Below are positions 1-7,175 of a stretch of 15,368 bases of DNA, piece after piece (the first letter of the stretch is position 1; each line of letters opens with the position of its first letter). A program made the translations under genes and the position numbers. This stretch comes from Thermoplasmatales archaeon (GTDB lineage Archaea > Thermoplasmatota > E2 > DHVEG-1), in assembly GCA_023128855.1 (NCBI GenBank), contig JAGMDE010000049.1, forward strand, positions 1 through 15,368, read 5' to 3'. The notes under the pieces were generated by a model. That model was given only the letters and a program-made list of their open reading frames with translations. It had not been told where the DNA came from and did not search any database.

Positions 1-141
1 AGCAATTTAGAAGAAGTAAAAAAGATAATGTTAACACCAATTGCTGGAGAGATTACCGAGAGGGAACCGCATAACGGCTACATCATTCTACAAGGCGGTA
101 TACCTGAAGTTGATAGGTTTGTTAGTAAATATATGAGATAG
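1..141 (+). CDS. C-terminal end of an unrecognised protein (partial)
   Basis: An open frame enters from the left edge and ends at TAG (139-141), giving the last 46 residues of a protein. The visible part begins SNLEEVKKIM, contains the stretch PIAGEITEREPHNGYIILQGG and ends in VDRFVSKYMR. It is soluble and mixed in charge, with no membrane segment, cysteine motif or repeat. It could be the end of a small regulatory or ligand-binding domain, but I do not recognise the family. It is the only gene in the first 7 kb read rightward, and it converges with the leftward acetyltransferase gene across about 120 bases. Confidence 0.6.
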   Translation, partial: SNLEEVKKIMLTPIAGEITEREPHNGYIILQGGIPEVDRFVSKYMR

Positions 142-185
142 AATAAAGCTCATGTAATATTATACATCTTAATGTGCTGATTTGA

Positions 186-278
186 AAGAAAGCTCATCTT
201 GGAGAATGCACTGTAGCTGTATGGCCTAAGAAATTAAAGGATATATGTAATAAGAAAAATATTCATGTCTTAGAATAA
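186..278 (+). pseudogene. possible gene remnant, 30 codons without a start codon
   Basis: Between the first gene and the acetyltransferase gene, a short rightward frame runs from just after a TGA (183-185) to TAA (276-278). It reads as protein-like sequence (GECTVAVWPKKLKDICNKK, then NIHVLE), but there is no ATG, GTG or TTG near its beginning. It overlaps the 3' end of the leftward acetyltransferase gene by 16 bases. It may be the eroded tail of a lost gene, or chance. The 8-mer AAGCTCAT occurs twice in this gap (about 148 and 189). Confidence 0.18.
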
Positions 279-760
279 ACTTTTTGCATTAGACATACAT
301 CTAAACGTTTATCAAATTTAAATCCAACTTCTTTCATAGTTCCAATATGCTCAAATCCTACAGATTTATGAAGATGAATACTTTTCTCATTTCCGTCAGT
401 TATTCTTGCTATAACAGCATGGAGACCTACCTTTTCTCCTTCGTCTATTATTGCCTTCATTAATTTCTTACCAATTCCTTTTCCCTGAAATTCTTCCATT
501 ATGTATAATGATATTTCAGCTGTATCTGAATAGGCACATCGATTAGAATATTTGCTTAGAGAAGCAAATCCAAAAATAACTCCATTTTCTTCTGCAACTA
601 ATATGGGATTTTTTGAGCTATGATTTTCAAACCATTTTCTTTGTTGTTCAATAGTTTTTGTTTCTGTATCAAATGTAGCTACTGTTTTTAGAATGGCTTC
701 GTTGTAAATCTCAGTGATGGCCTCTAAATCATTTGCTGTTGCTTGCTTGATATCTACCAT
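263..760 (-). CDS. GNAT N-acetyltransferase, phosphinothricin acetyltransferase-like
   Basis: This 165-aa protein is the full length of the Pat/MnaT (YncA) branch of the GNAT superfamily, which moves acetyl from acetyl-CoA to amino groups of small molecules such as methionine derivatives or phosphinothricin-like compounds. Family marks are the N-terminal IYNEAILKTVATFDTETKT (about 18-36), RKWFENH (41-47), the acetyl-CoA pyrophosphate loop QGKGIG at 92-97, and the C-terminal GFEHIGTMKEVGFKFDKRLD (135-154). There is no signal peptide, so it acts in the cytoplasm. ATG at 760 lies 7 bases after the C1 peptidase stop with only a weak ribosome binding site, so it is probably read as the last gene of that operon. 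The family makes a real antibiotic-resistance role possible but not likely, and the substrate cannot be read from sequence. Confidence 0.93.
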   Translation of the reverse strand: MVDIKQATANDLEAITEIYNEAILKTVATFDTETKTIEQQRKWFENHSSKNPILVAEENGVIFGFASLSKYSNRCAYSDTAEISLYIMEEFQGKGIGKKLMKAIIDEGEKVGLHAVIARITDGNEKSIHLHKSVGFEHIGTMKEVGFKFDKRLDVCLMQKVYSKT

Positions 761-767
761 ATCTAAA

Positions 768-2378
768 TTACCAGAATCTGGCTAATATTGGAAAAGCATC
801 TATCAATTTTTCAATAAACCTTAAAAAGATTCCTCTAGTGACTTCTCTACTCCTAGGCATAGTTACTGATAATGTGCCCCATTCGCTTTCTTCACCAAAG
901 ACATCTATTGCTTTAACTTTAATAGTATATGTACCAATCCAAGTCCATCTATGTCTAAGAGTTATGTCCTCGTCTGATTCAAAAGGTCCAATTAATTCCT
1001 CGGACGATATATCATCCCAGTCAACTATATAACATAAATCATTTCCATCTGAATCTGTTGATGAGAATGTATACTCGTATGGTATTCCTGTTGTTCCTGG
1101 TGTTTGACCTGTAATGGTTGGTTTATCTGGAGCTTCGTTGGTCTCTTGTATCCATATGGAAGTTGTTTCAGTAACCTCATTATTATCACTATCAGTTATT
1201 GTTAAGGTTACAGTATATTCTCCCAATTCTTCATAGGTATGGGTTGTGATAACCCCACTACCAGTTGTATCATCACCAAAATCCCATTCATATTCTGTAA
1301 TTTCACCTTCGACAGCTACACTCCCACTTGCATCAAAAGTTGTTACTTGTCCCAGAATTGTACCATATGATCCACCGGTATCTATGATAGGTGGCCAGCT
1401 CACACTGTCTGGATCATAATCTGGTGATATAATTGTACATATGTCAATATTTAGACCATTATATTCAATATTGAAATAACCATTGTATCCCCAGTGTTCT
1501 CCCCAGCTGTTTTTACAAATCCAGTAACCGCCATTTGGAATTGATGAAACATCTTTCCATCCAACAATAATGACTACATGATTATAGCCAATTACTGGTC
1601 TATAATCTCGATAATAATATTCTGGATTATCAGTTATTGATCCCCACAACTTAAAAGGATCTGTAGCTTTTATATGGACAATAACTGGTCCTTCCTCCAT
1701 AAGCTGTGTTTTGATTGATTCTATATCGCTTGGGGTTCCTTTTGATTGCCATGAACTATAATCTAAAAGTGGAACAAGTTGTTCTTCCCAATTAGAACAT
1801 TTTTCAGAGCATGGAATATCATCATCAGCTTCATATAAGAAACACGACTCAGGAACCACTCCGTTATGATAGTTGCCTTCAGCGGTGGTTTCTTTAATGT
1901 ATCTAAGAGATCTAGATGCGCTTCCTCCGCGACAACTTCCTGCGCTAGAAAGACATGAAAGTATATATTGTTCTGAAAGATCAGGATTTAATTCTGCACA
2001 ATCTTCTCTTATTTTTATTACACTTTCAAAAGCGCTCATAGCTGCAAATGCCCAACAGCTTCCACAGTTCCCCTGTTGTTTTGCAGGTGTTGTCCAATCC
2101 TTACCATTATAGTTCGCCCAGTTAAATTCGTTTGGCGTACTCATTGGAATTGGTTTAGGTGAATTTACTCCTATATCTAGAAGATTTGGGGGATCTTCCA
2201 TTACAACATACTCTTGATATATTGAATTTTTATTTTCTTGTTCACAATCACAGTCATCATCAATTTTTGAATCATTTGTTGTTTGTTCTATATGTAATTT
2301 ATTTATCGAACTAGCTGTTGGTAAAACAGCGATAATCACAAGCGTACAAATTAAGATACTTATCATTTTTTTATTCAT
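768..2378 (-). CDS. secreted papain-family (C1) cysteine peptidase with PKD/Ig-like domains and C-terminal tail
   Basis: This 536-aa exported endopeptidase has a signal peptide at about 1-24 (MNKK, then a hydrophobic run ending PTASS) and no lipobox. The catalytic domain spans about 80-320: oxyanion Gln102 and nucleophile Cys108 in QQGNCGSCWAF, general base His267 in GYNHVVIIVGW, and Asn290 in CKNSWGEHWGYNGYF. All C1 active-site residues are present. The region before it is short for a C1 propeptide and holds an acidic DDDCDCEQ patch (41-47). A PKD domain follows (about 335-410, with WDFGDD and HTYEELGEYTVTLTITD), then a second Ig/PKD-like module (about 417-508) that the S15 hydrolase also carries. 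The chain ends in FLRFIEKLIDAFPILARFW, the tail discussed in the findings. ATG at 2378 is 2 bases after the upstream stop; its GGAGGAG site lies inside the last codons of the FG-GAP gene, so the two are translationally linked. The likely role is digestion of proteins outside the cell. Confidence 0.96.
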   Translation of the reverse strand: MNKKMISILICTLVIIAVLPTASSINKLHIEQTTNDSKIDDDCDCEQENKNSIYQEYVVMEDPPNLLDIGVNSPKPIPMSTPNEFNWANYNGKDWTTPAKQQGNCGSCWAFAAMSAFESVIKIREDCAELNPDLSEQYILSCLSSAGSCRGGSASRSLRYIKETTAEGNYHNGVVPESCFLYEADDDIPCSEKCSNWEEQLVPLLDYSSWQSKGTPSDIESIKTQLMEEGPVIVHIKATDPFKLWGSITDNPEYYYRDYRPVIGYNHVVIIVGWKDVSSIPNGGYWICKNSWGEHWGYNGYFNIEYNGLNIDICTIISPDYDPDSVSWPPIIDTGGSYGTILGQVTTFDASGSVAVEGEITEYEWDFGDDTTGSGVITTHTYEELGEYTVTLTITDSDNNEVTETTSIWIQETNEAPDKPTITGQTPGTTGIPYEYTFSSTDSDGNDLCYIVDWDDISSEELIGPFESDEDITLRHRWTWIGTYTIKVKAIDVFGEESEWGTLSVTMPRSREVTRGIFLRFIEKLIDAFPILARFW

Positions 2379-2380
2379 TT

Positions 2381-4006
2381 TTACTCCTCCATAAATAGTA
2401 ACTGAAATAGTTTACCTATACTGGGAAACATATTTATTATCCTCTCTATAAATTTTTGGTGTAAATGAGGTTGTGATGAACGACTAAAATCGTTGTTTAA
2501 TGTAAATGTATAAGTTGTTTCTTCACCTGAATTTATTGTTATAGTTGTCTCTTTTATCTTATATCCTTCCATTAAAGCCCTCAAAAGATATTCTCCCTCA
2601 GGAAGATCATTACGGTAATAAATGCTTTTATCATCATTCTCTGGTTGAATATCATACCATGTACCAGTTTCAGTATTCCAAGCTGCAACTGATGCATCTT
2701 CAAGTGGTGTGCCAAATAATGCTCTTTTTACATACACTTTTAATCTTCCATTGCCAAGTTCAGTTTGTTTATCTCTTGAGTTATCACCATATTTGAAAAC
2801 CCAGGACATATAGTCCTCACCATGGTCAATCATAACTGAGCCGGCTTGAATTTCATTTTTACCATCGTTGTCGCAATCTCCTATTGATACAACAGCAAGG
2901 TCTCCAAAAGTAGGAAGAACTGCCTCTTCAACATAGGTATCTCCATCCCACTGTAGGATATGAACTAAATGTGTTCCAGCGCATACCTCTGCATTACCAT
3001 CATCGTCAACATCTCCAACGTCTAGTCCTTCTATTAGTGCTCCTTCTCCTGGCCATTCTTTTTCATATTTAATCTCATAATCCACTCCATTCCACTCAAA
3101 AATTGTAATCATTGGAGTCCGATAACCTACGTGAATCTCATTTTTTCCATCACCATCGCTATCTTTTAAAACACATGCAAAAGGATAATCGTCTCCACCA
3201 GTTGTTTTTATAACTGTCTCATCAAATGAGTTAGTGTTTTTATTCCAATCAAGTACAAAAACCTTAAAACCTGATCCAACAACTAATTCATTTTCTCCAT
3301 CTTCATCAATATCTGCAAGTCCAGGCATGTAAATATAACCATTATTAGGATTATCCCATTCTGCTTCTTTAACAAGAGCTAATCCATTCCACTTAAAAAT
3401 AACAATTTCGGGGACTTCAGCCCGTTGATGAAGTGGTCCTCCACTAACTATTAATTCATTTTCTCCATCATTGTCGTAGTCTCCAATAAAACAGTCAGCA
3501 CTTCCTCCTCCATTATCAAATATCCAGGAGTTATAACCAATTATTTTGTATTTTCCATTGCTCCATTTATGAACAGATGCTCCCCAAGTAGCTCCGATTT
3601 CATTTTTTCCATCGCCTGTCAGATCTCCGATAGCAAAACCTCCAGCATCTGAATCTGAAATGGGATAAAATGGTGGAAATAATGTATGCATTTCTAGATA
3701 GGTTTGTTTTGTATCATCCCATTCAAAAACTCTAATTTTATTATCCCTTCCGGCAACTAGCATTTCATTTTTACCATCATTATCACAATCTCCAATGGGT
3801 TGTGGCCCTTCATATCTTGCGCCATAGCGCCAATCTGATCCAAAGTTCATCTCCCATTGAATATAATAATCATCACTGAATATATATTCTGAAGTTTTTT
3901 CATTCGTGTAATTATTATTATTTTCTAGATTTACACCAGCTGAAACTATTGAAAAATTAATTCCTAGAAATAATACTATAACTATAGTTGTTGTTTTTTT
4001 ATTCAT
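2381..4006 (-). CDS. secreted FG-GAP/VCBS seven-repeat protein with carboxypeptidase-regulatory-like domain
   Basis: This 541-aa exported protein starts with a signal peptide (1 to about 23, ending IVSAG). Seven FG-GAP-type calcium-loop repeats follow, with cores near residues 71, 126, 174, 229, 280, 330 and 376. Each reads roughly (I/V)GDxDxDGxNE followed about 15-20 residues later by an aromatic V/I-F-x-W strand, the layout expected of an integrin-like beta-propeller. Residues about 418-504 look like a transthyretin-like carboxypeptidase regulatory domain (LPEGEYLLRALMEGY, then a TTYTFTLN strand). The tail contains KFIERIINMFPSIGKLF. There is no catalytic motif, so binding of a surface, glycan or protein is more likely than catalysis. 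It sits between the S15 and C1 peptidase genes and probably helps place or scaffold them; that role is inference. GGGGAG lies 5 bases before ATG 4006, directly after the palindrome at 4019-4034. Confidence 0.93.
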   Translation of the reverse strand: MNKKTTTIVIVLFLGINFSIVSAGVNLENNNNYTNEKTSEYIFSDDYYIQWEMNFGSDWRYGARYEGPQPIGDCDNDGKNEMLVAGRDNKIRVFEWDDTKQTYLEMHTLFPPFYPISDSDAGGFAIGDLTGDGKNEIGATWGASVHKWSNGKYKIIGYNSWIFDNGGGSADCFIGDYDNDGENELIVSGGPLHQRAEVPEIVIFKWNGLALVKEAEWDNPNNGYIYMPGLADIDEDGENELVVGSGFKVFVLDWNKNTNSFDETVIKTTGGDDYPFACVLKDSDGDGKNEIHVGYRTPMITIFEWNGVDYEIKYEKEWPGEGALIEGLDVGDVDDDGNAEVCAGTHLVHILQWDGDTYVEEAVLPTFGDLAVVSIGDCDNDGKNEIQAGSVMIDHGEDYMSWVFKYGDNSRDKQTELGNGRLKVYVKRALFGTPLEDASVAAWNTETGTWYDIQPENDDKSIYYRNDLPEGEYLLRALMEGYKIKETTITINSGEETTYTFTLNNDFSRSSQPHLHQKFIERIINMFPSIGKLFQLLFMEE

Positions 4007-4018
4007 ATTGCTCCCCTA

Positions 4019-4034
4019 ATTAACGTCTGTTAAT
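4019..4034. promoter_or_regulatory. ATTAAC-N4-GTTAAT palindrome in the FG-GAP gene leader
   Basis: Two perfect 6-base arms are separated by 4 bases. On the leftward strand it reads ATTAACAGACGTTAAT and is followed at once by TAGGGGAG, the ribosome binding site of the FG-GAP gene. The same arrangement occurs before the C25 peptidase gene at 7147-7162. It could be a dimeric repressor operator or a small RNA hairpin next to the ribosome binding site. Confidence 0.5.
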
Positions 4035-4035
4035 G

Positions 4036-6195
4036 CTAAGTTGCCTTATAAATATAATTGTTTTTTATAAAGAAATTTAGAATAAGATCTAAAAAGGGAT
4101 GTTTCTCTAAGAATTTGAGGATTAATTCATTATCCAGATTTCTGTTTCTTGGCAATGTTACAATAAATGGTTCAGACCACTCACTTTGAGCACCAGTTAT
4201 ATCTTTAGCTTTTGCTCTAATTTGATAGATTCCAGGCTGAGTCCATTTATGATATGCACTAACTTTTTTACCTGAGTCGTAAGGTCCTAACCAACCACTA
4301 GATTTCTCATCACCCCAATCAAATAGTATGTATATCTGATTATTATCTGGATCTGTTGTTGAGCTGGAATATTTATGTAACGTATCAACCTTAATCTGTT
4401 TTAGACCTGAGGGTTTACTAGGTTTTTTGGGTGGATTGCTGGATGATCCCTGATCAATTTCAGGTAGTATAATACAAGATTGATATTCATCGTCAATATA
4501 AAGTGTGTTTTGAGCAATATTGTATGTATCATTATTGTTGATTGAGTCTTTTGTATTTGGATTGGCTAAGAATCTTGGATAATTTGATGAAGATACTGCA
4601 ACACGGATTTTATGACCTGTATTCCAAATATATGAAGTACTCCAAAGATCAACCTCTACTTCATAAATTTCACCAGATTCCATAAATTCCCAATGATCAA
4701 CACCATTACGATTTCTCATACGCAATATACCATCAGTGATAATCATTGATTTACCATCTGGATAAACGTCAGTAAGCTTTACTGTAAAATCTGTATCTGG
4801 ACAATCTGATGAAACAAAGAGTCTGGCTTTTATAGGCCCTGTTGCCTCGTATGGTTCTGATAGTACCTCACTTGTAAAAATTAAAACATCACTTCGTCCC
4901 TCGATAGATGTTTGGTCATATGGCCCTCCAGGGATCTCAAGATTTTGTCCCCCAATTGTTGGAACAGGATTTATTGGATCATAAGTGTATGTTAAAGAAT
5001 CATAATCACTTGGGTTTGTTTTACTTAAAACCCCATTTTCATGGAAATACCAAGATTCATAATCTGCGGGTATTGGCCAATCATCAGCATATCGCCATTC
5101 ATTACCAGGTGCATCTATAACATCAACATCGCCCATGAGGTAATACCAAACGGTTGGTCTAGCTTCAAAACCATTGTTCTCATTCATTGTATATTTATTA
5201 GTCATATCTAGATACATTTGAACTAGTTCAACTACTTGCATTGAGTTCTCAGGATAAGTAAGTTCACCTTGTTCATATTCAATATATCCTTCATGCCACC
5301 ATGGACCCATAATAAGCTTAGATTTACCTTTTGCACCTGGTCCACCTAATTTTTGGTATCCAAGATATCCATCAATTGTACCTTGTAAAAAAATGTCATA
5401 CCAACCGCCCATGTGAATAGCTGGAACATTAACATCTTCCCAGTTATCTTCAAGAGTTACATTAATCCAAGTATCTCCAGAAGAGTTTTCATTTTCAAAT
5501 ATTTCTTCAAGTAGATACTCGGCATTTACGCCATCTAACCATTTCTCCACAAGACTCTTCCTGAATTCTCCACCCTGATAAACAGCATGTTTATGTAGAT
5601 CAGGAGTTGCAACCATTACACCTTGACACGCAAGCTCTGGTGGATTTGCACCCGCTGTAAAATACTGAGTTATACCAAGTGCTGAAGGTCCAACTGTTGA
5701 AACTTTACCATTTGACCAATCTCGCAATGCAATCCACGCTAGTGAATCCGGCCCATCAACTTGGCATTTTCTATAACCTTCGTATACACCTTCTGATGCG
5801 TGCATACCCCTTATGTCTTGTATTATTACAGGCCAGCCAAGGAGTGCTATACCAACTCCAAGTTCATAAAGATCATCCTTGTTATATGGTGTTCTTAAAA
5901 ATATAGATCCATGTGGATTATTTTGAGCTATTGGGAGATAAACATCTGTTGCTAGTTTAATTCCATCTCGCATTGAAACCATGTGGGTAGTCCTTATAAA
6001 ACCATCTTCATCATATTGAATATAATCTTTCAATCCTTCCATCATAAAGGTTATGAAAGCATCATGATAATCATGCTCTGGTTCATTTTGACTATTAGTT
6101 ACCATGTCGATATTTGTTTTTGTAACAGTTGAAGATACCGAAACGGTTGAAACAACAAACATTAGTAGAATTCCTATCGACAAATATTTTTTCAT
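4036..6195 (-). CDS. secreted CocE/NonD-type S15 family hydrolase (X-Pro dipeptidyl-peptidase-like)
   Basis: This 719-aa exported alpha/beta hydrolase has a signal peptide at about 1-23. The catalytic domain (about 65-300) shows the family order: RDGIKLATDVYLP (76-88), FLRTPYNK (99-106), nucleophile Ser171 in GPSALG, Asp267 in GGWYDIF and His301 in GPWWHEGY. The C-terminal jelly-roll domain characteristic of X-Pro dipeptidyl-peptidases spans about 375-580. An Ig-like module (about 588-682, ending SEW...VTLPRNR) and the tail ILKFLEKHPFLDLILNF follow. S15 enzymes release X-Pro dipeptides, while CocE relatives are esterases or acyl-amino hydrolases; a peptide substrate fits the neighbours but is not proven. 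A GGGGG site lies 9 bases before ATG 6195. It is 61 bases after dph6 and 29 bases before the FG-GAP gene, probably in one operon. The tail runs on for about 10 polar and aromatic residues, unlike the other three. Confidence 0.94.
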   Translation of the reverse strand: MKKYLSIGILLMFVVSTVSVSSTVTKTNIDMVTNSQNEPEHDYHDAFITFMMEGLKDYIQYDEDGFIRTTHMVSMRDGIKLATDVYLPIAQNNPHGSIFLRTPYNKDDLYELGVGIALLGWPVIIQDIRGMHASEGVYEGYRKCQVDGPDSLAWIALRDWSNGKVSTVGPSALGITQYFTAGANPPELACQGVMVATPDLHKHAVYQGGEFRKSLVEKWLDGVNAEYLLEEIFENENSSGDTWINVTLEDNWEDVNVPAIHMGGWYDIFLQGTIDGYLGYQKLGGPGAKGKSKLIMGPWWHEGYIEYEQGELTYPENSMQVVELVQMYLDMTNKYTMNENNGFEARPTVWYYLMGDVDVIDAPGNEWRYADDWPIPADYESWYFHENGVLSKTNPSDYDSLTYTYDPINPVPTIGGQNLEIPGGPYDQTSIEGRSDVLIFTSEVLSEPYEATGPIKARLFVSSDCPDTDFTVKLTDVYPDGKSMIITDGILRMRNRNGVDHWEFMESGEIYEVEVDLWSTSYIWNTGHKIRVAVSSSNYPRFLANPNTKDSINNNDTYNIAQNTLYIDDEYQSCIILPEIDQGSSSNPPKKPSKPSGLKQIKVDTLHKYSSSTTDPDNNQIYILFDWGDEKSSGWLGPYDSGKKVSAYHKWTQPGIYQIRAKAKDITGAQSEWSEPFIVTLPRNRNLDNELILKFLEKHPFLDLILNFFIKNNYIYKAT

Positions 6196-6256
6196 ATGAT
6201 TTTTCCCCCAAATTACAGATATTAAATATTCCTCTCTTTAATAATTGTATCTAAAT

Positions 6257-6925
6257 TTATATTACTTCAATTTCCATTTCCCAGGAATTATTTTTTCCTT
6301 GTATTTGTTTGTCTTTGATCTTTAGCTCTCTTGTGAATAGTGGACAATTTAAAACAAATGTTTCAAACTCTCCTCCCTCTCCAGCTGGATTTATCTTATA
6401 TTTTTCATAAAGAGCTGCAACATCTTTTATGAATTCTTCATTGATTTCCTTGCCAAGCCACGATTCATCCAATGGATAAGCAAAAACTCCGATTATGATG
6501 ACCTTAAAATTATCCTTTATTAAATCGTTTAAAAGTTCTAGTTGATCCTTTTTCCAAAGGGGATTGAAACATTCCAATCCAAGTTTGTCACATATCTTTT
6601 GAATTCTTGAAGATTGATATACCGACTCTACTGCCCCTGTGACAACAGCTTCAATTTTATATTCTGATTGTGCTCTTTGCATTGCTTTTTCAAGATCTTT
6701 TAACTCTTCTTCTTTTTGCCCTTTTGTTTTCTGGATTATTAGGGGAATGTTCATTACATCTACTTGTTTTTTTACTTTAGTAATCGATGGAGTATGAAAC
6801 ATATAGCTTTCAGGATTTTCAGAAATAATTGAAATTAAACAAGAAAGCTCATGTCCTTGTTTTTTTGCTAAATATGCTGCATAGGCTGAATCTTTTCCGC
6901 CTGAGAATAAAACTGTGCACTTCAT
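6257..6925 (-). CDS. dph6: diphthine--ammonia ligase (DUF71 ATP pyrophosphatase)
   Basis: This 222-aa cytoplasmic enzyme makes the last step of diphthamide on elongation factor 2, amidating diphthine with ammonium and ATP. The PP-loop SGGKDS is at 8-13, the family motif GAVESVYQSSR at 97-107 is followed by NPLWKKDQ (121-128), and the C-terminal DUF71 signature NPAGEGGEFET is at 179-189. Length is typical of the archaeal form, without the extra domains of eukaryotic Dph6. Diphthamide is confined to archaea and eukaryotes, so this supports an archaeal source. ATG 6925 has little leader and no clear ribosome binding site. It opens the leftward string of secreted-enzyme genes, although a separate promoter for the S15 gene cannot be excluded; the functional link to the exported set is probably only positional. 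Confidence 0.95.
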   Translation of the reverse strand: MKCTVLFSGGKDSAYAAYLAKKQGHELSCLISIISENPESYMFHTPSITKVKKQVDVMNIPLIIQKTKGQKEEELKDLEKAMQRAQSEYKIEAVVTGAVESVYQSSRIQKICDKLGLECFNPLWKKDQLELLNDLIKDNFKVIIIGVFAYPLDESWLGKEINEEFIKDVAALYEKYKINPAGEGGEFETFVLNCPLFTRELKIKDKQIQGKNNSWEMEIEVI

Positions 6926-7034
6926 CTTTTTTTAGAAAAGGATAACTAGTTTTTAATAGTTAAGTATGAATAGTAAAAATAAAAAAAGGGAAAAGGTTTT
7001 TATTCTCTTCATTTTTATATCTCCCAACATTATC

Positions 7035-7048
7035 TTAACAATTGTTAA
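7035..7048. promoter_or_regulatory. perfect palindrome TTAACAATTGTTAA upstream of the C25 gene
   Basis: This 14-base perfect palindrome has the same half-sites (TTAAC, GTTAA) and the same 4-base spacing as 4019-4034 and 7147-7162. It lies about 10 bases upstream of the TATA-like run at 7057-7073, where a regulator could help or block TBP/TFB. The position and shared half-sites suggest an operator. Confidence 0.45.
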
Positions 7049-7056
7049 TACGCTAA

Positions 7057-7073
7057 CCTATATATAAATATTA
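7057..7073 (+). promoter_or_regulatory. candidate distal TATA box of the C25 gene
   Basis: The run CCTATATATAAATATTA is a strong archaeal TATA-like match. Initiation about 25 bases downstream (near 7090) would give a leader of roughly 85 bases that includes the tandem repeat and the second palindrome. Confidence 0.4.
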
Positions 7074-7082
7074 TTTTGAAGT

Positions 7083-7102
7083 TAAACCTAGATAAACCTA
7101 GA
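7083..7102 (+). repeat. two perfect tandem copies of a 10-base unit, TAAACCTAGA
   Basis: TAAACCTAGA occurs at 7083-7092 and again at 7093-7102, followed by a near copy (ATAAAGGA). The period is about one DNA helical turn, so a protein bound to each unit would sit on the same face. It lies between the two TATA-like sites in front of the C25 gene. Confidence 0.45.
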
Positions 7103-7118
7103 ATAAAGGACTAATAAC

Positions 7119-7130
7119 CTTTAAATAGGA
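7119..7130 (+). promoter_or_regulatory. candidate proximal BRE/TATA box of the C25 gene
   Basis: CCTTTAAATAGG carries a TTTAAATA core with a purine/CC-containing flank. Initiation about 25 bases downstream falls near 7148, at the start of the palindrome 7147-7162, which would then cover the transcription start. A similar CCCTTTAATAG precedes the small membrane gene at 10509-10616. Confidence 0.45.
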
Positions 7131-7146
7131 AATTATGATATCGGAG

Positions 7147-7162
7147 ATTAACAAATGTTAAT
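7147..7162. promoter_or_regulatory. ATTAAC-N4-GTTAAT palindrome in the C25 gene leader
   Basis: ATTAACAAATGTTAAT has perfect 6-base arms. It is followed by AAGGGGGT, the ribosome binding site of the C25 gene (GGGGG ends 6 bases before ATG 7176). Palindrome, spacing and ribosome binding site match the FG-GAP leader (4019-4034) almost base for base, including the A in the first and third spacer positions when both are read with the gene. Confidence 0.55.
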
Positions 7163-7175
7163 AAGGGGGTAGTGA

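Noticed and set aside
263..760. Acetyltransferase as a herbicide or antibiotic resistance gene
   Set aside because: The Pat/MnaT group mostly acts on methionine derivatives and other small amines; nothing in the context points to resistance.
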